From the NCBI RefSeq assembly GCF_008763945.1, contig NZ_VTQH01000001.1, positions 643,441 through 707,440 of the forward strand: DNA of 64,000 nt. The letters run 5' to 3'. The notes under the pieces are model-generated. The model saw only the letters and a program-made list of their open reading frames with translations, was not told the DNA's origin and made no database searches. Source of the stretch: Microbacterium testaceum StLB037. Lineage in GTDB: Bacteria; Actinomycetota; Actinomycetes; Actinomycetales; Microbacteriaceae. Within the stretch, counting starts at the first letter, position 1. Each line of letters opens with the position of its first letter. A program made the position numbers and the translations under genes. Positions 50,164 to 57,953 of the stretch are shown here, piece by piece.

Positions 50164-51159
50164 ATGCCCCGCACGATCGCCATCATGGGCGTGTGCGCCC
50201 CCGAGCGCCGCACCTACGCCGAGCGCACCGCTGTCGCGCTGTCGCGGCCCCTTCACCTGCTGCGCTACGCCGACCTGCGCGTCTCGCACGCCCTGCCGCT
50301 CCCCCGACCGCGGGCGACGGACACCGTGTCGGTGGTCGACCTCGGTACCGACGTCGACCTCGTCCACGCCATCGCGGCGCGCGGTGGATGCGAGGTCGAG
50401 GCTGTATGCGTGGTCGACGCTCGTCACATGATCGGCGACCTGCTCGACGACGCCGCCCTGTCGGCATCCGCGGGCCCGGGCGACACCCGTGGCGACGTCG
50501 GAGCGCGAGCGCGTCAGGCGGTGCTCGCCCTCGAGCTGGCCACCCGCATCGTCTGGGTGAACTGGGAGCAGGTGCCGACCCCGGCACTCGCGGTGCAGAT
50601 GGCGCTTGCCTCGCACCTGAACCCCGCAGCGGTCGTGCGCTTGTCGCGCGACCCGGTGACCGACCTTCGCTCCGCCGCGACCCACGAGGGCGAGATCCTC
50701 GAGCGCGCCGGATGGGTGCGCGCCCTGAACGGCGAGCACGACCCCTACATGCACGACAACCGCGTGATGACCGTCCGTTACGAGCAGCTGCGACCGTTCC
50801 ACCCCGCCCGACTTTCGGCAGCGCTCGATCGGCTCGACGACGGCGCCGCCGGACGCCTGATCCGCTCGGCCGGATTCTGCCGCCTGGCGTCTCGCCCCGG
50901 CATCCTGGCCCGCTGGGAGCACGTCGGATCCGCTATGTGGATCGAACCGCTCGGAGCCGACGACGGCCGGATGGGCCTCGGCCAGGAGATCGTCTTCACC
51001 GGGCTCGACATGTCGGCGCCGAAGCTCGCGCACGTGCTCGATCAGGCTTCCCTGACCGACGACGAGCTCGCGGCCGGACCCTCGGCGTGGATGACCTTCG
51101 ACGACCCGCTTCCGGCGTGGCCCACGGTGGATTCTCCGATCCCGGATGCCACGGACTGA
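50164..51159 (+). CDS. COG0523/CobW-like protein lacking the P-loop
   Basis: A 331-residue protein (ATG 50164, GAGAGG upstream). The C-terminal CobW_C domain is clear: RLIRSAGFCRLASRPGILAR, EHVGSAMWIEPLG and QEIVFTGLDMSAPKLAHVLD. The N-terminal half has the G3E-like order (AVCVVDARHMIGDLLDD, WVNWEQVPTPALAVQMALAS) but the GxxGxGKT Walker A is replaced by IAIMGVCAPERRTYAERTAV and the zinc-binding CxCC motif is absent. So it cannot act as a normal GTPase metallochaperone. Located at a Zur-like site, it is probably a zinc-limitation protein of altered function. Confidence 0.8.
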   Translation: MPRTIAIMGVCAPERRTYAERTAVALSRPLHLLRYADLRVSHALPLPRPRATDTVSVVDLGTDVDLVHAIAARGGCEVEAVCVVDARHMIGDLLDDAALSASAGPGDTRGDVGARARQAVLALELATRIVWVNWEQVPTPALAVQMALASHLNPAAVVRLSRDPVTDLRSAATHEGEILERAGWVRALNGEHDPYMHDNRVMTVRYEQLRPFHPARLSAALDRLDDGAAGRLIRSAGFCRLASRPGILARWEHVGSAMWIEPLGADDGRMGLGQEIVFTGLDMSAPKLAHVLDQASLTDDELAAGPSAWMTFDDPLPAWPTVDSPIPDATD

Positions 51160-51208
51160 GCGTGTCAAGCCGGTCGCTCCCGGAGGGGTCAGGGAGCACG
51201 GTGGGGAC

Positions 51209-51418
51209 ATGAGCACTCCTGACATCCCCAACCGCCACGCCGACGACGCCCGCGCCGATTCGGCCGCCCCCACCGACGCCGTGACCGACGAGGTCCGCGA
51301 AGACGCCGCCGAGGCCGAGGAGAACGTGAACCTCGACGATCACACCGGCGACGCGCTCAAGGGCGACGCCGCTCCCGCCGACGACCCCGGGTTCCCCGCC
51401 GCCGAGGGCCACGCCTGA
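51209..51418 (+). CDS. Small acidic disordered protein
   Basis: A 69-residue protein from ATG 51209. It is composed mostly of Asp, Glu, Ala and Pro (RADSAAPTDAVTDEVREDAA, EAEENVNLDDHTGDALKG) with no hydrophobic core, so it is probably disordered. Its stop codon overlaps the CTG start of the DUF72 gene, so the two are coupled. Function unknown. Confidence 0.55.
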   Translation: MSTPDIPNRHADDARADSAAPTDAVTDEVREDAAEAEENVNLDDHTGDALKGDAAPADDPGFPAAEGHA

Positions 51419-52248
51419 CCTCGGCGTACGTCGGCATCTCGGGGTGGCGCTACCCGAGATGGCGGGGCGACTTCTACCCGAAGGGCCTCGCGCAGCGCCG
51501 TGAGCTCGAGTACGTCGGTCAGCGGATGCCGAGCGCCGAGCTGAACGGCTCGTTCTACTCGCTGCAACGCCCGTCGAGCTACGTGCGGTGGCGGAGCGAG
51601 GTCCCCGACGACTTCGTCTTCGCGGTCAAGGGATCCCGCTACGTCACGCACATGCTGCGCCTCGTCGGCGTGCACACCGCGCTGGCCAACTTCTTCGCCT
51701 CCGGAGTGCTGGCCCTGGGTCCCGCGCTCGGCCCCCTCCTCTGGCAGCTCCCGGAGCGGGTCGGTTTCGACGCCGACATCCTGGACGGCTTCCTCGCGCA
51801 GCTCCCCCGGACGACGGGGGAAGCCCTCGAACTCGCCCGGCAGCACGACGAGCGCCTGGACGGCCGCGACTGGCTCGAGATCGACGCCGACGTCCCGCTG
51901 CGACACGCGTTGGAACCCCGGTCGGCCGACTTCGCCGACCCGCGCGCCGCAGAGATCCTCCGCGCGCACGACGTTTCGCTGGTGCTCGCCGACACGGCCG
52001 GACGGTGGCCCGCGTTCGAGGCCGTGACCGCCGACCACGTCTACGTGCGCCTCCACGGCTCGCGGGAGCTTTACGCCAGCGGCTACACCCCCGAGGAGCT
52101 GGACGCGTGGGCGACGCGCATCCGCGGGTGGCTCGACGGCTCGTCGTCCCCCGACGGGCAGCCGAGGGACGTCTACGTGTACTTCGACAACGATGCGCGT
52201 GGCCGAGCGCCATGGGACGCCGTGGCGCTCGCCGACCGCCTGCGCTGA
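51415..52248 (+). CDS. DUF72-family protein, apparently starting at CTG
   Basis: A TIM-barrel-like DUF72 protein of about 277 residues. The conserved N-terminus SAYVGISGWRYPRWRGDFYP lies upstream of the first ATG (51526), and no ATG, GTG or TTG exists in frame before it. The only near-cognate codon is CTG at 51415, which overlaps the previous stop as CTGA, parallel to the GTGA overlaps elsewhere. Later motifs are VEFR-like AELNGSFYSLQRPSSYVRWR, FVFAVKGSRYVTHMLRL, GPLLWQLPERVGFD, YVRLHGSRELYASGYTPEEL and VYVYFDNDARGRAPWDAVAL. Biochemical role unknown. Confidence 0.85.
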   Translation: MTSAYVGISGWRYPRWRGDFYPKGLAQRRELEYVGQRMPSAELNGSFYSLQRPSSYVRWRSEVPDDFVFAVKGSRYVTHMLRLVGVHTALANFFASGVLALGPALGPLLWQLPERVGFDADILDGFLAQLPRTTGEALELARQHDERLDGRDWLEIDADVPLRHALEPRSADFADPRAAEILRAHDVSLVLADTAGRWPAFEAVTADHVYVRLHGSRELYASGYTPEELDAWATRIRGWLDGSSSPDGQPRDVYVYFDNDARGRAPWDAVALADRLR

Positions 52249-52261
52249 CGGGACCGGCCCC

Positions 52262-53350
52262 CTAGGCGATGCGCGTTCCCGGCGGCAAGCGCTTCGCGGG
52301 CGTGCGCGTGCGGGCGATGCCCCACGCGAGCAGCCCCCCCGCCAGCAGCAGCTGGAAGAACAGCCCCACGAACCAACTCGGGGTCGTGCCCGCGATCCGC
52401 TCCTCGGTGGTCTGGAGGTCGTTGGGGTAGGTCCCGCGTGTCTGCGTGCACCCGTCGTACGAGATGTTCTCTTCGGGCGCCAGCTGCGTCGAGCGGACCC
52501 CCGAGGCGATCTGCGAGAACAGATCGGTCGGGGTGCCGTTCTCATACGTCGGCGGGGTCGCGTCGGCGAGGATGACGAACGGGTTGGCCGCGAGGATCCA
52601 CCACACCCGATCGAAACGGGGCTGCTCGGAGACGTAGGTCGACTCCACGCAGGGCAGGTCCTCGTACCGGGGGCAGTTCGTGGACGTGGACGGGGAGCTG
52701 AAATCGCACCCGAGGGGAACGGCATCCCAGTCGACGTCGCGTGTGACGGTCGTGGTCTCGGTGCGCAGCGCCGCCCCGCCCAGCCCGAACGCGATGAGTG
52801 TCCCCACCGTCAACGCCGCGACGATGAGATACGTCGACGCGACGGAGAAGATCGGTCGGGCGATGACCGCGCTCAGGCCCACCCCGATGGCGGCGACGAC
52901 GCCGACCTCGATGATCAGAACGAGCAGCGAGGTGAGGATCACGCCGGGGTTGAGCGCTCCCGCCAGGGTGGCGACGACCAGGAAGGGCGACGCCACGACG
53001 AGGAAGGCCAGCCCCGAGATCCACGCGGCGAGGAACTTGCCGATCACGATCTCGCTCGTGGTGACGAGCGTGACCTGGACGGGGGCGAGCGTCGCGGCAT
53101 CCCGATCGCCGTTCACCGCGCTTCCGCTCAGGGTCGGTGAGACGAGCAGGGTCAGCAGCAGCACGAGCATGATGACGAGCGAGAAGAACCACTCGCTGCC
53201 GCCCGTCGTGAGCGAGAACGCGGCGAACGACAGGCTCAGCAGTGCGATCAGGATGACGGCGAAGATCCCGAGCAGCACGTACCACCCCACCGAGCGGACA
53301 CGCTGCCGTAGCTCGATGCCGATGATCGTGCGAAGGCGATGCAGGTTCAC
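52262..53350 (-). CDS. ABC-2 type transporter permease
   Basis: A 362-residue membrane protein with six helices; GTG start at 53350 overlaps the ATPase stop as GTGA. The N-terminus TIIGIELRQRVRSVGWYVLL is typical of ABC-2 permeases. Large extracytoplasmic loop between helices 5 and 6 holds four cysteines (LGCDFSS, TNCPRYEDLPCVES, YDGCTQT) that may form disulphides. With the adjacent ATPase it forms an exporter; the substrate is unknown. Confidence 0.88.
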   Translation of the reverse strand: MNLHRLRTIIGIELRQRVRSVGWYVLLGIFAVILIALLSLSFAAFSLTTGGSEWFFSLVIMLVLLLTLLVSPTLSGSAVNGDRDAATLAPVQVTLVTTSEIVIGKFLAAWISGLAFLVVASPFLVVATLAGALNPGVILTSLLVLIIEVGVVAAIGVGLSAVIARPIFSVASTYLIVAALTVGTLIAFGLGGAALRTETTTVTRDVDWDAVPLGCDFSSPSTSTNCPRYEDLPCVESTYVSEQPRFDRVWWILAANPFVILADATPPTYENGTPTDLFSQIASGVRSTQLAPEENISYDGCTQTRGTYPNDLQTTEERIAGTTPSWFVGLFFQLLLAGGLLAWGIARTRTPAKRLPPGTRIA

Positions 53351-54399
53351 GAGGTGCTCCCGTCGTCGGTGCGATCGGCATCCGTCGCAGGAGGCGCCCA
53401 CGAACCGGGCGGGGACGCGGCACCCGGACCCGCCGGATCGACGGGCGCGGGCCCGGCCGGCGGCGAGGCGTCGGCCTTCAGATCGAGGAACGCGTGCTCG
53501 AGATCGCCCACCGCCGGGGCGAATTCGACGATGGGGAGCCCCGCGCTCACGAGCGAGCGCAACCCCGCGACCGCTGCCGCCTCGTCGGCGAACGGCACGA
53601 GGACGTCGCGCCGGTCGACCCGCACATCGCCGGTCGTGCGCCCGAGGGCGGCCGCGACGTCACCGCGTACCGACTCCGTCGACCGCGCGAGGTCCGCGGC
53701 GACGCGGACACGCCACACCCGTACACGGGTCGCCGCGGCCGCCACGCGATCGGTGCCCACGGTCCGCCCGTCGACCATGAACACGGCGTCGTCGACGACC
53801 TCTTCGAGCTCGGCGAGCACGTGGCTCGAGATGAGAATGGTGCGCCCCTCGGCGGCGAGTCGCCGCAGCAGCACGCGCAGCGCGATGCGCGCCTGGGGGT
53901 CGAGGCCCGACGCCGGCTCGTCGAGCAGCAGCACTCGCGGGTCGTGCACGAGCGCACGCGCGAGCGCGAGGCGCTGCTTCTGACCGCGCGACAGCACGCG
54001 AGCGGGAGAGGCGGCGAGCGCACCGAGGTCGACGAGCTCGAGCAGGTGGTCGGCCCGGGCCCGCGCGTCCTCGCGCGACAGGTCGTACAGCTGCGCGGTG
54101 GCCACCAGGACCTCGCGCGAGGTGAGACTCGGCCAGGCGCCCAGGGAGTCCGGCATCCATCCGAGAAGACGCCGCGCCCCGGCGGGATCGGCCACGGGGT
54201 CGATGCCGCCGATGCGCATCTCGCCGGCGTCGGGTTGCAGGAGCGAGGCGAGCATGAGCATGAGCGTCGTCTTGCCCGAACCGTTCGGCCCGACGAGACC
54301 GGTCACCCGCCCGGGCAGCGCCGTGAAGGTCACCTGCTGCACGGCGTGCACCGCGCCGAAGGACCGTTTGACTCCTGCGACGTCGATACCGGCATCCAT
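53347..54399 (-). CDS. ABC transporter ATP-binding protein
   Basis: A 350-residue ATPase. Walker A GLVGPNGSGKTTLMLMLA, Q-loop LLGWMPDSLGAWPSL, signature LSRGQKQRLALARALVHDPR, Walker B VLLLDEPASGLDPQARIALR, H-loop TILISSHVLAEL. After residue 220 a C-terminal extension (ALGRTTGDVRVDRRDVLVPF) and an acidic, Pro-rich tail follow. It overlaps the permease gene as GTGA; the two make an ABC-2 exporter. ATG 54399. Confidence 0.94.
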   Translation of the reverse strand: MDAGIDVAGVKRSFGAVHAVQQVTFTALPGRVTGLVGPNGSGKTTLMLMLASLLQPDAGEMRIGGIDPVADPAGARRLLGWMPDSLGAWPSLTSREVLVATAQLYDLSREDARARADHLLELVDLGALAASPARVLSRGQKQRLALARALVHDPRVLLLDEPASGLDPQARIALRVLLRRLAAEGRTILISSHVLAELEEVVDDAVFMVDGRTVGTDRVAAAATRVRVWRVRVAADLARSTESVRGDVAAALGRTTGDVRVDRRDVLVPFADEAAAVAGLRSLVSAGLPIVEFAPAVGDLEHAFLDLKADASPPAGPAPVDPAGPGAASPPGSWAPPATDADRTDDGSTS

Positions 54400-54531
54400 A
54401 GCCTCACCATAGGGCGAGCCTCCGACACCGCCCCGGCCCCACCGCGGTCGATCGGCCGGCAGACGCCGAGGATTCCGCGGCTCACCGGGAATCCTCCCGC
54501 GATCGCCGCCCGCGCGTGTCTCTCTTCAGGG

Positions 54532-55461
54532 TCAGGATGCCGCGAGCGCCCGCCCCAGCGCATCGCCCGAGGCCCACGCGGTGCGCACGGCGGCGCTGTC
54601 GCCCCACGCGTCACCGCAGGCGGAGAGCCCCGGCGAGCGGAAGAACGGTCGCCCCGTCGTCTCGGCGGGTCGCGCGAAGGTCCAGCGATGCGCGTGCGTG
54701 GCCACGGGCTCGGCGTCGATGCGCAGAAGTCGCCGGGTCGCGGCGAGCACGGGCGCGATCGCGGCGTCGGGGTCGTCGAGGTGCTGCCGGGCGCGATCGG
54801 CGGTCGTGTGCACCACGAGCACGGGAGCACCGTCACCGCGGCGGTCGCCGTCGTCGGCGAGGAACGAGACGTCGGCGTCGCCGTCGGCGAAGGCGCCGTG
54901 CAGATCGGCATCCCACTGCCGCTCGTCCCAGCGCAGGACGACGGCGATCACGGGTTCCCAGTCCTGCGCGCCGCCGGGCGCTTCGCCCGTGAGGCGCGCG
55001 GCTTGAGGTGCGGGCATCGCGAGCACGACCTCGCCCGCCGCCTCCCCGTCGACGCGGAACGGCTCCACCCGCTCGACGACGCGCTCCGAAACCATTTCCA
55101 GCCCCTCCGCGAGGTCCAGGGCGAGTGAGCGCAGCCCCGCCGGGGCCGCCCACCGCATGGGTCCGGGCTTGGGGGTCTGCCCGCCGTCGGCGTCGATGAC
55201 CTGGAACGTGTCGGTCCACGGCCGCGCGAGGCCGCGCTCCTCCCAGTCGGCGACGACATGGCCGAAGCCCTCCACCTCGCCGACCACGAAGTACGACGCG
55301 CCCAGGTCGACCGCTCGCCCATCGATCGTGCGGCTCGACAGGCGCCCGCCCACTCGGCGCCCGCGATCGAGCACGCGCACCGAGCGCCCGGCATCCTGGA
55401 CCGCCCGCGCGCACGCGAGGCCCGAGATCCCGCCGCCGACCACCGTCACATCCGTCGTCAT
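54532..55461 (-). CDS. NAD(P)/FAD-dependent oxidoreductase (renalase-like)
   Basis: A 309-residue flavoprotein. The dinucleotide fold is TDVTVVGGGISGLACARAVQ, followed by VLDRGRRVGGRLSSRTIDG and ALDLGASYF-like VDLGASYFVVG. The C-terminal FAD contact is GLSACGDAWGDSAAVRTAWA. The overall pattern is that of renalase/amine-oxidase-like proteins whose bacterial members oxidise isomeric NAD(P)H forms; no precise substrate can be given. Confidence 0.82.
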   Translation of the reverse strand: MTTDVTVVGGGISGLACARAVQDAGRSVRVLDRGRRVGGRLSSRTIDGRAVDLGASYFVVGEVEGFGHVVADWEERGLARPWTDTFQVIDADGGQTPKPGPMRWAAPAGLRSLALDLAEGLEMVSERVVERVEPFRVDGEAAGEVVLAMPAPQAARLTGEAPGGAQDWEPVIAVVLRWDERQWDADLHGAFADGDADVSFLADDGDRRGDGAPVLVVHTTADRARQHLDDPDAAIAPVLAATRRLLRIDAEPVATHAHRWTFARPAETTGRPFFRSPGLSACGDAWGDSAAVRTAWASGDALGRALAAS

Positions 55462-55727
55462 GCGGCCATCCTGTCGGGTGGGCGGGCGGTGGGGGCCGGG
55501 GTTGCGGTGGCCGGGGGCCGGGGTGCGGGGCGGGCCGGGCTCCGGGGGAATTCGAATCCGCCGGGTCAGTCCGCCTCGAATCGCGCCGCCCGCGCCCCGA
55601 TCCTCCGGAGCCCGGCACCGAGCCACCCCACCACCGAGCCAGCCCGGCACCGGCCCACCCGGGGACGAACCACACCCACCACCGGCCCACCCTGGCCCCG
55701 AACCACGCCCGGCACCGGGCACGCCCG
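55462..55727. other. Low-complexity intergenic stretch
   Basis: No gene in this 266 bp. It consists of GGGCCGGGG- and CCACCACCGAGCC-like tracts on both sides of a less biased core (GAATTCGAATCCGCCGGGTC near 55550). The tracts could fold back on each other; no exact repeat with other places in the window was seen. Confidence 0.5.
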
Positions 55728-56717
55728 TCAGCCCGTGCGCCGCCCGAAGAAGCCGACCCCCAGATCGGGGTGGTCCACGAACACCCCGTCCAGCTCGGCG
55801 TCGCGCAGCACGGCCCACTCGCTCCGCCAGTCGCCGAACGCCCCGTCACCCCCCGGCCCCCGATACGCCGGCAGCACGAAGGCGTTCTCGGGACGGCAGG
55901 TCCACGTGTACACCCGCAGCCCGCGCTCCTGCGCCTCGCGGACGAAGCGCGCCGGCCCGCGCGCCACCCCCCGCACATCGGGCGCGAGCACCGACCGCTT
56001 GTCGGGGCTGATGCCCTGCACCTCCCCCGCCAGCGTGTCGAGTCCGCGGGCGGTGAGCATCGCGGCGTACGGCGCCGCGTCCGCCCCGTCGCGCTCCCGC
56101 AGGTCCCACGGGACTCCCTCGCTCTCGATGAGCTGCACGAGCGGAATCCGGATGCCGCGTGCTCGCAGCCGCGCCAGGACCAGGGGCTCGAACGACTCGA
56201 TGACGAGTGCGTCCTCGGCATCCCGCCATCCGGCTGCGCGCAGCTCGGTGTCGACGAGCTCGGCCATGTCGAAACCCCGCCGGGCGAAGAACGCCGCGTG
56301 CTTGATCTCGAGGACCACGCCCACCCCTCCCTCGCGGGCGAGGTCGAGCACGTCGCGGAGCATCAGCAGCGGCTCGGTGTCGTCGTGCGTCGCGCTGTCG
56401 GGGCGCAGGGTCGGGATCCGCTCCCGGCAGCGGAGCGTCCGCAGCTCGTCCGCGGTGAAATCCTCGGTGAACCAGCCGGTCAACCGTTCGCCGTCGACGA
56501 GCTTCGAGGTGCGGCGGCCGGCGTACTCCGGGCGCGCGGAGACGTCGGTGGTGCCGGAGATCTCGTTCTCATGCCGCACGACGAGCACCCCGTCTTTCGA
56601 GGGGACGACATCGGGCTCGATGGCATCCACCCCCTCCGCGATCGCCCGCAGGTACGAGCTGCGGGAGTGCTCGGGCAGGTAGCCGGGGGCACCGCGGTGA
56701 CCGATGACGACAGGCAC
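55728..56717 (-). CDS. Glycerophosphodiester phosphodiesterase
   Basis: A 329-residue metal-dependent enzyme cleaving glycerophosphodiesters to glycerol-3-phosphate and an alcohol. Catalytic signature at the N-terminus: VIGHRGAPGYLPEHSRSSY (His-Arg-Gly and Glu of PEH), then DAIEPDVVPSKDGVLVVRHE (Glu-x-Asp and the second His). Further, GVVLEIKHAAFF holds the third metal-site Glu. No signal peptide, so it is cytoplasmic. It lies alone; a substrate from membrane lipid turnover is likely. Confidence 0.93.
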   Translation of the reverse strand: MPVVIGHRGAPGYLPEHSRSSYLRAIAEGVDAIEPDVVPSKDGVLVVRHENEISGTTDVSARPEYAGRRTSKLVDGERLTGWFTEDFTADELRTLRCRERIPTLRPDSATHDDTEPLLMLRDVLDLAREGGVGVVLEIKHAAFFARRGFDMAELVDTELRAAGWRDAEDALVIESFEPLVLARLRARGIRIPLVQLIESEGVPWDLRERDGADAAPYAAMLTARGLDTLAGEVQGISPDKRSVLAPDVRGVARGPARFVREAQERGLRVYTWTCRPENAFVLPAYRGPGGDGAFGDWRSEWAVLRDAELDGVFVDHPDLGVGFFGRRTG

Positions 56718-56859
56718 GTCGACACGGTAGCGAAACAGGGTGAACCGCAGGTGCGCTCAGAGCAGAATCCCAGTCAGCACAAGGATTCTCGACCCGCGCT
56801 CGGCTAGTGTTGTTCCACAGCACGGTGCTGTGATCACCATCTTTGGAGTGTGAGTTCCC

Positions 56860-57732
56860 GTGGCCCTCAACAACCCGGCATTCAACAACCCGGCGTTCCA
56901 GGACCCTCGAGCCGGTGGCGCCCAGACGCGCTACAGCCCGCCCCCGGCCGTCGATCCTGCCGCCGCCGCAACGATCGAAGGCGCCTACGCGGCCCCGTCG
57001 GCGAGCGCCGTCGACACCGGCCGCATGACGGTCGAAGACACCGTCATGAAGACGCTGGCCTTGTTCGGCATCCTCGTCGTGACCGCCGTCGTCGGCTGGA
57101 TCTGGACGATGGCCGGCGTCAGCGCCGCCAACCCCAACCCCAGCGCCGCCCCGATGATCATCGGTGCCCTGGTCGGCTTCGTGCTGGCCATGGTCGCGAC
57201 GTTCAAGAAGAAGCCCTCCGTCCCCGTCTTCATCGCCTACGCGGCGTTCGAGGGTCTGTTCGTCGGTGGCATCTCGGCCTTCTTCGAGTTCATCTTCCCC
57301 GGCATCGTCCTGCAGGCGACGCTCGGCACCCTGTCGGTCGTCGGTGTGACGCTCGCCCTGTTCGCGAGCGGCAAGATCCGCGCCTCGGCTCGCGCCACCA
57401 AGATCTTCATGATCGCGATGGTCGGCTACCTCGTCTTCAGCCTGGTCAACCTCGGCCTCATGCTGTTCAACGTCCCGATCGCCGGTGGCGCCTTCGGCCT
57501 GCGCAGCACGGTCGAGATCTTCGGCATCCCGCTCGGTGTCATCATCGGCGTCTTCGTGGTCATCCTGGCCGCGTACTCGCTGGTGCTCGACTTCGACCAG
57601 ATCCAGCGCGGCGTGCGCAACGGCGCCGCTCGGGTCTACGGCTGGGTCGGCGCCTTCGGCATCATGGTCACCGTCGTGTGGCTGTACGTCGAGATCCTTC
57701 GCATGATCGCGATCCTCCGCGGCAACAACTGA
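56860..57732 (+). CDS. Bax inhibitor-1/YccA-family membrane protein
   Basis: A 290-residue membrane protein with seven helices; GTG start at 56860. The N-terminus has a tandem NNPAF repeat (MALNNPAFNNPAFQDPR) and is cytosolic and Pro-rich; helices begin near residue 70. The Bax1-I motif region is VFIAYAAFEGLFVGGISAFF and SARATKIFMIAMVGYLVFSL, ending VYGWVGAFGIMVTVVWLYVE with IL and an acidic residue. In bacteria these proteins conduct Ca2+/H+ or are of unknown use. A clear terminator follows. Confidence 0.9.
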   Translation: MALNNPAFNNPAFQDPRAGGAQTRYSPPPAVDPAAAATIEGAYAAPSASAVDTGRMTVEDTVMKTLALFGILVVTAVVGWIWTMAGVSAANPNPSAAPMIIGALVGFVLAMVATFKKKPSVPVFIAYAAFEGLFVGGISAFFEFIFPGIVLQATLGTLSVVGVTLALFASGKIRASARATKIFMIAMVGYLVFSLVNLGLMLFNVPIAGGAFGLRSTVEIFGIPLGVIIGVFVVILAAYSLVLDFDQIQRGVRNGAARVYGWVGAFGIMVTVVWLYVEILRMIAILRGNN

Positions 57733-57746
57733 CGCACTGTCTCTCA

Positions 57747-57780
57747 CGAAGGGCCGTCCCGTTCCCGGGGCGGCCCTTCG
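57747..57780 (+). terminator. Rho-independent-like hairpin
   Basis: Stem CGAAGGGCCG (57747-57756) with CGGCCCTTCG (57771-57780), 10 bp perfect, loop CCCGTTCCCGGGG type. It starts 14 bases after the Bax1-I stop. The following 160 bp hold a copy of the 23-bp word also found at 29062 and no gene. Confidence 0.75.
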
Positions 57781-57953
57781 TCGTGGGGTTCCCGGCATCC
57801 GGTGTGCCCCTCTTCTCCCTCGCTGTCGAGTGTCCGAAACACCCGGACACCGCGATCACGTCCGGGGTTCTCGCACACCCAACGGCGCGCCACGCCCCGC
57901 ACCCCGCCCGCAAGGGGTGCGAACCCCGGATGCCGCGGCGCTAGCCTCGCGCC

